Source: Oscillospiraceae bacterium (GTDB lineage Bacteria > Bacillota > Clostridia > Oscillospirales > Oscillospiraceae). Taken from it: a stretch of DNA of 10,902 nt. The stretch lies in assembly GCA_017558545.1 (NCBI GenBank), contig JAFYUG010000028.1:1-10902 (forward strand), given 5' to 3'. The position numbers and the translations under genes were made by a program. The first letter of the stretch is position 1. Every line of letters starts with the position of its first letter. Shown here piece by piece: positions 1 to 5,077 of this stretch. Below the pieces are notes generated by a model. The model was given only the letters and a program-made list of their open reading frames with translations. It was not told where the DNA came from and searched no databases.

Positions 1-384
1 CAGAACGTTGTGGAGGAATATAAAAAGGCTGGCAAATTCAATGTTATCATTGCCGACGAAGCCCAGTTTATGACCCCCGAGCAGATTGACCAGCTTCGTG
101 AAATCGTGGACACCGAAAATGTTCCCGTACTGTGCTTTGGCCTTCGCACCGACTTCCTCACCCATTTCTTCCCCGGCGCAAGACGCCTTATGGAGCTTGC
201 CGACTCCATCACCGAAATCAAAACCGTCTGCTCCTGCGGCAGTAAGGCCACCGTCAATGCACGAATTGATGAAAGCGGCAAGGTTGTAACCGAAGGCAGC
301 CAGATTCTCCTCGGCGGCAATGATAGCTACATAGCCATGTGCCACCGCTGCTGGAAAAAGAAAATAGCATCTCAGAAAGACTAA
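1..384 (+). CDS. tdk: Thymidine kinase, C-terminal part (5' end outside window)
   Basis: Type II thymidine kinase, which phosphorylates thymidine with ATP in the cytoplasmic salvage pathway for dTTP. Only the last 127 codons are present: the frame is open from base 1 and stops with TAA at 382-384. The P-loop half lies upstream. Visible family landmarks are the IIADEAQF block (window residues 16-23, with E20 as the presumed catalytic base), the FGLRTDF segment, the lid region, and a Cys pair (CSC) plus a later CHRC pair that form the structural zinc site. The segment ending GGNDSYIAMCHRCW matches the typical C-terminus of this family. The GTG at position 10 is in frame but cannot be the real start, because it would remove the nucleotide-binding half. 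The stop codon runs straight into a strong hairpin terminator. Family assignment is firm; the gene is an ordinary housekeeping gene. Confidence 0.93.
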   Translation, partial: QNVVEEYKKAGKFNVIIADEAQFMTPEQIDQLREIVDTENVPVLCFGLRTDFLTHFFPGARRLMELADSITEIKTVCSCGSKATVNARIDESGKVVTEGSQILLGGNDSYIAMCHRCWKKKIASQKD

Positions 385-429
385 TAATGAAGAACTCCCG
401 AATTATCCAATTCGGGAGTTCTTCATTAT
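384..429 (+). terminator. Intrinsic terminator-like hairpin after tdk
   Basis: A perfect 21-bp inverted repeat: left arm 384-404, 4-nt loop ATCC at 405-408, right arm 409-429. It begins on the last base of the tdk stop codon. The right arm ends in a T-rich stretch (TTCTTCATTAT), but no long U-run follows. The stem is symmetrical enough to work in both directions. Being directly downstream of tdk and facing the convergent operon, it most likely ends tdk transcription. Confidence 0.8.
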
Positions 430-430
430 C

Positions 431-549
431 AAATTCAAGTTTGTCTAAACCGGTATTGTAGGGGCGGCAATCTGCCGCCCGCGGGCGACTAATAGTCGCC
501 CCTACATTCAAACCGAAAACAGTTAGAAAAATTTAAGTTTATCTAACCG
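431..549. repeat. Imperfect direct repeats flanking the palindromic element
   Basis: Bases 431-452 and 529-549 are near-identical: both read AAATT-AAGTTT-TCTAA-CCG in outline, differing by two transitions and one missing A. They flank the 50-bp palindrome at 457-506, with starts 98 bases apart. A shorter AAACCG copy also lies on both sides (447-452 and 510-515). They may be boundary repeats of a larger mobile unit or a degenerate target duplication. They do not directly abut the palindrome ends, so a simple insertion-site duplication is unproven. Confidence 0.55.
457..506. repeat. 50-bp nested palindromic element (MITE- or REP-like)
   Basis: The ends are perfect 10-bp inverted repeats, TGTAGGGGCG (457-466) and CGCCCCTACA (497-506). 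Inside are two adjacent hairpins: an 8-bp stem at 462-469/473-480 with a 3-nt loop, and an 8-bp stem at 483-490/494-501 with a 3-nt loop. The outer pairing and the two inner hairpins are mutually competing folds. It lies in the gap between two terminators and encodes no protein. The compact GC-rich palindromic form in an intergenic gap suggests a dispersed repeat. Whether it is multi-copy in this genome cannot be seen from one window. Confidence 0.6.
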
Positions 550-584
550 TTATGCGTATTCTATCAAAGTTCTGCGGTATATGC

Positions 585-624
585 AACAATAGTCCCGACC
601 TTCAATTCGGTCGGGACTATTGTT
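585..624 (-). terminator. Terminator of the minus-strand M16-lgt operon
   Basis: A perfect 16-bp inverted repeat (arms 585-600 and 609-624) with an 8-nt loop, located 24 bases past the stop codon of the last operon gene (649). Read on the minus strand, the GC-rich stem core GGTCGGGACT leads into ATTGTTGC, a short U-rich end. The stem is symmetrical and could also stop read-through from tdk. It is the natural end of the four-gene minus-strand transcript. Confidence 0.78.
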
Positions 625-648
625 AATTCAGGATAAATAATATGTATC

Positions 649-1245
649 TTATTCAGCTGCCTCTTCGGTAACTTCTTCAGCTGCCTCTTCGGCGGCCTCT
701 TCGGCGACCTCTTCGGCCTCTTCCTTGAGCTCAACGGCGACGATAACTTCGTCCTCGCTCTCTACGATGGTCACTTCGACATTCTCTTCGGCGACCTCTT
801 CAGCCTCTTCGCAGCAGCACTCTTCTTCCTTGATTTCCTCGAACTCAACCTCGATGGAGTCATCATCGTCATTGGATTTGAGGTCCTCAATTTCAGCCTG
901 CTTTTCGGCTATGTTCTGCTCGGCAAGGGCAATTTCCTCGCAAAGCTGGATGAAGAAGCCTTCGGGAGCATCCTTATAGGTCTCGTAATAGAGCTTGCCG
1001 ATTTCGATGAAGGTTTTCTTCATGTTGTCCTTCTCTGCGGAAATCTCAACATTGAGCTTGGCGATGCGGGCGCCGGCCTTGGCCTTGTCGGCTGCCTTTT
1101 CTGCGAAATCGCGGGTTGCGCCTGCGGCCTTCTCGGCTGCGTCGCGGGTGGATTCTGCGGCCTTTCCTGCGAAGTCCACGGTCTTGCTTACGGCCTTATC
1201 CAGAGAGGAAAGAAGTTTGGTTTTGATGGAAGCGAAATCTGCCAT
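649..1245 (-). CDS. Acidic LEA-like/helical small protein, function unknown
   Basis: A 198-residue soluble protein with no signal peptide or membrane segment. Residues 22-54 are three exact 11-residue units beginning TVDFAGK, TRDAAEK and TRDFAEK (starts at T22, T33, T44), resembling the 11-mers of group 3 LEA proteins. Residues about 61-124 form a predicted helical hairpin (AKLNVEISAEKDNMKK, then IGKLYYETYKD, then LAEQNIAEKQAEIEDLK). This core recurs in small Bacillota proteins of unknown role. Residues 125-198 are very acidic, with DDDD, a CCC triplet at 143-145 and a Glu/Ala tail built from EEAAEE-like units. The ATG at 1245 has AGGAGG at 1255-1260, 9 nt upstream. It lies 20 nt after lgt and is the last gene of the operon, just before the hairpin at 585-624. 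Function is not recognised. A cytoplasmic scaffold or stress-type role is only a guess. Confidence 0.75.
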   Translation of the reverse strand: MADFASIKTKLLSSLDKAVSKTVDFAGKAAESTRDAAEKAAGATRDFAEKAADKAKAGARIAKLNVEISAEKDNMKKTFIEIGKLYYETYKDAPEGFFIQLCEEIALAEQNIAEKQAEIEDLKSNDDDDSIEVEFEEIKEEECCCEEAEEVAEENVEVTIVESEDEVIVAVELKEEAEEVAEEAAEEAAEEVTEEAAE

Positions 1246-1265
1246 TATGATGATCCTCCTATTTA

Positions 1266-2228
1266 TTATTCCTGAGTTTCAGTTTCAATATTTTCTACGT
1301 CCTCGGTTTCGGGGGCGGTAGCTTCGTTTTCGGTCAGGGTCTCTTCTGCGGTTTCGGCGGTGAGAACTTCGGCGGCCTCTTCTGCGGTTTCGGTGGTGAG
1401 GCTCTTGCCGAAGATGGGGGCTTTGCCTGCCTTCACGCGGCAATAGTTGACTATGAGCAGCACAAGGGCGAGGGCAAAGGTGATGGCGGCCAGCAGTTGG
1501 CTTACGCGGATAACATCGGGGATGAGCCAAAGGCTATCGGTGCGCAGACCCTCTATCATGGCGCGGCCAAGGCCATACCAGCCGATATAGAGCAGGAAGA
1601 ACTGACCCTTGTATCTGTGGTGGCGCTTGCTGTAGAAATGCATGGCCACAAAGCCGATAACATTCCAAAGGCACTCATAGAGGAAGGTGGGGTGGACATA
1701 CATGGTGCTGCCATTGAGGGTGAGACCCATGCGGCAGAAGATGTCCGTTTCATAGCCGAAGGCTTCGCGGTTGAAGAAGTTGCCCCAGCGGCCTATGGCC
1801 TGACCTATGAAAAGACCAAAGCTCATAATATCCAGCGCGGGGAAGATTTCCCACTTCTTCATGCGGCAGCGCAGCCACAGTGCGGCGATTGCGCCTATGA
1901 TGCCGCCATAGATGGCAAGTCCGCCGTCGCGAATGGCGAATATCTTTGCGGGGTTTGCGGCGTAGGCGCTCCAGTTGAAGATAACGTAATAGGCTCTTGC
2001 GCAGATGATGGCGGCAATAACGCCCCAGATGATGAGATCATAGAGGTCATCGGGCTCGATACCTATGCGGCGGGCATTTCTGATGCCGTAGGTGATGCCG
2101 AGGAGCAGACCGCAGGCAATGATGATGCCGTAAAAGTATATGCAAAAGTTGCCTATGCTGATGCAGTAGGGGGGATTAATTGCGAAGTTCTCCCCAAACA
2201 TGGGGAAGGATATAATTGCTTCTCTCAT
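1266..2228 (-). CDS. lgt: Prolipoprotein diacylglyceryl transferase
   Basis: Lgt transfers a diacylglyceryl group from phosphatidylglycerol to the lipobox cysteine of prolipoproteins, the first step of bacterial lipoprotein maturation, in the cytoplasmic membrane. The Lgt signature GRWGNFFNREAFG is at residues 146-158, with R147 and E155 at the positions matching the conserved Arg and Glu of the E. coli enzyme. GGLAIYGG (102-109) corresponds to the loop carrying the family His, here Tyr107. EGLRTDSL (R229) matches the C-terminal conserved Arg. About seven hydrophobic segments are visible (for example 27-45, 104-119, 244-261). ATG 2228 is preceded by AGGAGG (2239-2244) at 10 nt. The gene begins 24 nt after the M16 peptidase gene. 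At 320 residues it is longer than usual because of an acidic tail from about residue 276 with repeated TAEE units, expected to be cytoplasmic. Family assignment is secure; the tail is unusual. Confidence 0.95.
   Translation of the reverse strand: MREAIISFPMFGENFAINPPYCISIGNFCIYFYGIIIACGLLLGITYGIRNARRIGIEPDDLYDLIIWGVIAAIICARAYYVIFNWSAYAANPAKIFAIRDGGLAIYGGIIGAIAALWLRCRMKKWEIFPALDIMSFGLFIGQAIGRWGNFFNREAFGYETDIFCRMGLTLNGSTMYVHPTFLYECLWNVIGFVAMHFYSKRHHRYKGQFFLLYIGWYGLGRAMIEGLRTDSLWLIPDVIRVSQLLAAITFALALVLLIVNYCRVKAGKAPIFGKSLTTETAEEAAEVLTAETAEETLTENEATAPETEDVENIETETQE
1341..1400 (-). repeat. 36-bp direct repeat inside the lgt acidic tail
   Basis: The 24-base blocks 1341-1364 and 1377-1400 differ at one base and are spaced 36 bp (12 codons) apart. 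They encode the two LT-ET-AEE units of the Lgt C-terminal tail. The pattern suggests the tail grew by in-frame tandem duplication. Confidence 0.7.
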
Positions 2229-2252
2229 ATATTATTTGCCTCCTGATTTTCC

Positions 2253-3530
2253 TCAGTTTTGAGCGGGAGTGATAACACTCATGGCAAAACGCTGGGGAAC
2301 AAGGTTTTCTTTAATAAAGCTGCGAACTTCCTCGGCGGTGACGGAGTCCATTACCTCAAAGGAGTCAAGGCAGTTATAGCCGCCGAAGTCGGCATCCGCC
2401 ATGGATGCGCAAAGACCGCCGAAGGAGCTGAGGGCGCGGACTCTTGCACCGTAGGCGGATTTCTTTATGCGGCTCCAAAGGGCCTTGTCGAGGCCATTGT
2501 CGGCAGCCTTCTGAGCCTCGGCCAAAAATTCGCTGAGCACCTTTTCGCAGTCGCGGCTCTCGCCTCCGCAGAGAATGGTGGCGGTGTCCGCCGCATGGTA
2601 AAACTCCACGAAAAATTCGGTGTTGATAAGTCCCTCGCTGTAAAGACGGGTGTAGAAGGGGGAGGAGCGGGAGTAAAGATAGCTGAGGGCGGCTCCTGCC
2701 ACCAGCTTCTGGCGCAGGCTCATAAGTCCCTTGGTCTCGGCCTTCACCTTGCAGCCCAGCATAAACTGGGGAGCGGAAACCTCCATGGCCTTATAAAAGC
2801 GGGGCTTTGTGGGCAGCAGAGTTTCCTCGGCGCCATAGTCGCGGATGGGGTTTTCTCCGGAGTCTGCGCGGAGAATTTTAAGGGCGGTTTTGCGTACTTC
2901 TTCGGGGTCAACGTCGCCAACAACGCAAAGACTCATATTGCCGGGGGCATAGAAAACCTTGTGGCAATCGTAGAGGGTCTGGGCGCTTATTTGGGAAATG
3001 GACTCCACAGTTCCGGCCACATCGTCGCGGATGGGGTGGGTTTCATAGAGACAGCGCATAAGCTCGTTGAAAACAACGCTGCCGGGGTCATCTTCATACA
3101 TCTTGATTTCCTGAGCTATGATGCCCTGCTCCTTGGCCACACTCTCCTCGGTAAAGTAGGGGGTGGAAACAAAGGTAAGCAGCTGCTCAAGGTTATGGTA
3201 AAAATCGCTGGTGCAGTCGATGAAATATGCGGTGAGGCAGGCGCTGGTGTAGGCGTTGGGGTCTGCTCCCGTGGCGGCCAGCTGGCTGAGGGCGTTACGG
3301 CCATCGGGCATATCAAACATCTTGTGCTCAAGGAAGTGGGCAACGCCTGCGGGGGTATCCACAAAGCGGCCTCCCAAACGGAAACGGCGGTCCACTCCGC
3401 CATAGTTGGTGGCGAAATATGCGTGGCGGCGGCTATAACCGGGCTTCACCATTACGCTGAGGCGCAGGCCGTTGGGGAGAGTGTCCCTATAAAGAGTTTC
3501 ACCAACCTTGGGGTATTCAAATTTATTCAT
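2253..3530 (-). CDS. yfmH: M16 family zinc peptidase, YfmH type (active member of pair)
   Basis: A 425-residue insulinase/pitrilysin-family (M16) protein. The inverted zinc motif HxxEH is intact as HFLEH (H65, E68, H69), and EQGIIAQE (134-141) supplies the downstream Glu ligand, probably E141. An N-terminal M16 domain (about 20-170) and a C-terminal M16 domain (about 185-370) are recognisable. Database naming for this pair in Bacillota is YfmF/YfmH (ymfF/ymfH in Bacillus subtilis), linked by name to EF-P 5-aminopentanol modification; its actual substrate here is unknown. ATG 3530 is chosen over an in-frame TTG at 3557 because AAGGAGG (3537-3543) sits 6 nt before it. It overlaps the end of the preceding M16 gene by 8 nt, implying translational coupling. 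No signal peptide is seen, so it is probably cytoplasmic. Confidence 0.9.
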   Translation of the reverse strand: MNKFEYPKVGETLYRDTLPNGLRLSVMVKPGYSRRHAYFATNYGGVDRRFRLGGRFVDTPAGVAHFLEHKMFDMPDGRNALSQLAATGADPNAYTSACLTAYFIDCTSDFYHNLEQLLTFVSTPYFTEESVAKEQGIIAQEIKMYEDDPGSVVFNELMRCLYETHPIRDDVAGTVESISQISAQTLYDCHKVFYAPGNMSLCVVGDVDPEEVRKTALKILRADSGENPIRDYGAEETLLPTKPRFYKAMEVSAPQFMLGCKVKAETKGLMSLRQKLVAGAALSYLYSRSSPFYTRLYSEGLINTEFFVEFYHAADTATILCGGESRDCEKVLSEFLAEAQKAADNGLDKALWSRIKKSAYGARVRALSSFGGLCASMADADFGGYNCLDSFEVMDSVTAEEVRSFIKENLVPQRFAMSVITPAQN

Positions 3531-4827
3531 CGGCGTCCTCCTTCTCCCATTCCTCAAGACCGCGGAGGAAATAGACGCTGTCCAGCTCTATGCTCTTGGC
3601 AACGGCAATAATATCGCGGCGGTCAACCATGTCGCAAAGGGCAGAAAATTCCTCGGGGCCATAGTCCAGACCGGTGAGGGTTTGGGTGAGATAGAAGTCC
3701 TCCAAAGCGCCGGGAGAGTCGGTCATGGCTATAAGGTCGCTGCAAACGGCCTTTTTGGCGAAGGAAAGCTCTTCGTCAGTAAATTCGCCCTTTCTGATGG
3801 CATCCAGCTGGGCGAGAATCTCGGCCTTGGCCTCCTCAAACTTATCAAACTCAATGCCGGAGGAAACCAGCATGATGCCCTTGAGACGGTCGCAGGAAGA
3901 GCCTGCATAGTAGCAAAGGGAGAGCTTTTCGCGAACATTGAGGAAAAGGCGGCTGGTGGCGGTGCCGCCGTAAAGGGCATTGAAAACGCGGATGGCGGCA
4001 AAATCGGGGTCGTCCATAATCTCGCCAAGGCGGAAGCCCAGCTCCAGCTTGCCCTGAGTTACATCCATGGCGTCCTCGAAGTATCTGGGAGTCTCGGAAA
4101 CGGCGTTCATGCGTATGTCCGTGCCGATTTCATAGTTAATGTCGCCTCTGGGCAGAGCCATAAGGGCGTTTTTGACGGCGGCCTCAACTCTGCGCATGGG
4201 GGAGGAGCCGCAGTAGAAAATCTCAATGGGGCATTCCTGCAATAAGCTGCGGTAATGCTTGGTGAGGTCGATGTAGTTTATGCTCTCAACATCGGTTTCC
4301 TCGCCCATATCGTCTATGCCGTAGTCTTCATAGGCGCACATCTGGCCAAGGAGACGGTAAATGGCATAGTGGCGCTTGTCGTTTATGCGGGCGCGGATAT
4401 CGTCAATAAGCTTTTCCTTCTCGCTTTCCACATAGTCCTTCATGAGAAGGCCGCCGCGGGTGGCAGGGGAGAGGAGCATTTCTCCCAAAAGGGAGGAAAC
4501 ACTTTCCAAAAGCTTTTCCCCACCCGGGGTGAAGCGGTCTGCAATGAAGCCCGCGAAAAAGCCAAGGGCAAGAACCTCACCCTTTTTGCGGACAACGGGA
4601 ATTATGCGTGCGCCGTAAAGCTCATCGCAGGCGGCGGAAATGGAGTCCATATCGGGATGGAACACAGTGCCGCGGCTGAGCACTCTGGGCACAAGGGCAT
4701 TGTAGGACACGGTGTCCCTCTCCAGCTGGGTCAGCAGGCTGAGAGAAAGACAGTCGGACTTAAATTTGTTGGTCTGCAGGCAGCTAAGCCAAACACCGGG
4801 CAGCAGCTCTTTGCGTTTTATTTCCAA
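3523..4827 (-). CDS. yfmF: M16 family protein, YfmF type (inactive partner)
   Basis: A 434-residue M16-fold protein, the same size class as its downstream neighbour. At the position of the zinc motif it reads LVPRVLSRGT (about 45-54), so the HxxEH ligands are missing and it is probably not a peptidase by itself. M16 pairs of one active and one inactive subunit commonly form a joint chamber, which fits the overlapping gene arrangement. The start is TTG at 4827: the frame has no ATG until codon 60, which would cost the first beta strands, and an AAGAGGGGG Shine-Dalgarno tract (4836-4844) lies 8 nt upstream. It is the first gene of the operon, about 48 nt downstream of the predicted transcript start. 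It ends in TAA at 3523-3525, inside the start region of the next gene. Family assignment is confident from sequence pattern and gene pairing; the in vivo role is inferred from naming. Confidence 0.87.
   Translation of the reverse strand: MEIKRKELLPGVWLSCLQTNKFKSDCLSLSLLTQLERDTVSYNALVPRVLSRGTVFHPDMDSISAACDELYGARIIPVVRKKGEVLALGFFAGFIADRFTPGGEKLLESVSSLLGEMLLSPATRGGLLMKDYVESEKEKLIDDIRARINDKRHYAIYRLLGQMCAYEDYGIDDMGEETDVESINYIDLTKHYRSLLQECPIEIFYCGSSPMRRVEAAVKNALMALPRGDINYEIGTDIRMNAVSETPRYFEDAMDVTQGKLELGFRLGEIMDDPDFAAIRVFNALYGGTATSRLFLNVREKLSLCYYAGSSCDRLKGIMLVSSGIEFDKFEEAKAEILAQLDAIRKGEFTDEELSFAKKAVCSDLIAMTDSPGALEDFYLTQTLTGLDYGPEEFSALCDMVDRRDIIAVAKSIELDSVYFLRGLEEWEKEDADE
3537..3543 (-). promoter_or_regulatory. 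Ribosome binding site deciding the yfmH start
   Basis: AAGGAGG on the minus strand, 6 nt before ATG 3530 and inside the last codons of the upstream M16 gene. It supports ATG 3530 over the upstream TTG at 3557. Confidence 0.8.
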
Positions 4828-4835
4828 AGCGGGAA

Positions 4836-4844
4836 CCCCCTCTT
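4836..4844 (-). promoter_or_regulatory. Ribosome binding site for the TTG start of yfmF
   Basis: AAGAGGGGG on the minus strand, 8 nt before the TTG at 4827. A good Shine-Dalgarno tract at normal spacing makes the rare TTG start credible. Confidence 0.65.
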
Positions 4845-4881
4845 GAAGTGATTGAAAAGAGAATGCAGTCTTTCAAGATAG

Positions 4882-4910
4882 ATTATAACACATAGTTTGC
4901 ATTTTGTGAA
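4882..4910 (-). promoter_or_regulatory. Extended -10 promoter for the M16-lgt operon
   Basis: On the minus strand, TTCACA (4910-4905) is followed by a 17-bp spacer and TATAAT (4887-4882). The spacer ends in TGT, giving an extended -10 (TGTTATAAT). The predicted transcript start is near 4875, giving a leader of about 48 nt to the TTG start at 4827. This is a typical housekeeping sigma-A layout with five of six -35 matches. Confidence 0.75.
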
Positions 4911-4982
4911 TTAAATAAATACATTAATTATAATTGTTATATGACTATATGGGATATCTTCAGCTAAAAGCCTTGGAAAGGT
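4911..4982. other. AT-rich spacer between the two divergent promoters
   Basis: A strongly AT-rich stretch between the -35 box of the M16 operon and that of the giant surface-protein gene. It contains a 10-bp palindrome AATTATAATT (4926-4935). It could serve as an UP element for either promoter or as a regulator site; nothing in it identifies a known operator. No gene is seen. Confidence 0.4.
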
Positions 4983-5011
4983 TTGACGAAAATGGGTGAG
5001 GGTGCTATAAT
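4983..5011 (+). promoter_or_regulatory. Sigma-A-type promoter of the giant surface-protein gene
   Basis: TTGACG (4983-4988), a 17-bp spacer (4989-5005) and a perfect TATAAT (5006-5011). The transcript would start near 5018, leaving about 60 nt of leader before ATG 5078. Strength should be high, because 11 of 12 bases match consensus at optimal spacing. Confidence 0.85.
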
Positions 5012-5017
5012 GTACTC

Positions 5018-5077
5018 TGTATTTTTGTATATGAATAAACGCCCCCCCTTTCGGCGGATGTTTAAGGAGATAAAATT
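5018..5077 (+). promoter_or_regulatory. Leader with C7 tract and ribosome binding site
   Basis: The predicted 5' leader contains a run of seven C (5042-5048), followed by a short CGCC/GGCG pairing (5040-5043 with 5053-5056). AAGGAGA (5064-5070) is placed 7 nt before ATG 5078 and fixes the start. No riboswitch-like fold is recognised. Confidence 0.65.

Noticed and set aside
10..384. A complete small gene starting at GTG 10
   Set aside because: The frame is open to base 1 and matches the middle of thymidine kinase, so it is the truncated 3' part of tdk.
1497..2246. A 249-codon + strand open frame opposite lgt
   Set aside because: The Lgt signature and membrane segments are on the minus strand; the + frame lacks a ribosome binding site.
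3531..3557. Longer start for the active M16 gene at TTG 3557
   Set aside because: It would add nine residues overlapping the previous gene and lacks a better ribosome binding site; ATG 3530 has AAGGAGG at 6 nt.
2259..3611. A 450-codon + strand open frame opposite the active M16 gene
   Set aside because: The minus strand has HFLEH, a proper ribosome binding site and operon spacing; the + product is a Gly/Ala-rich shadow.
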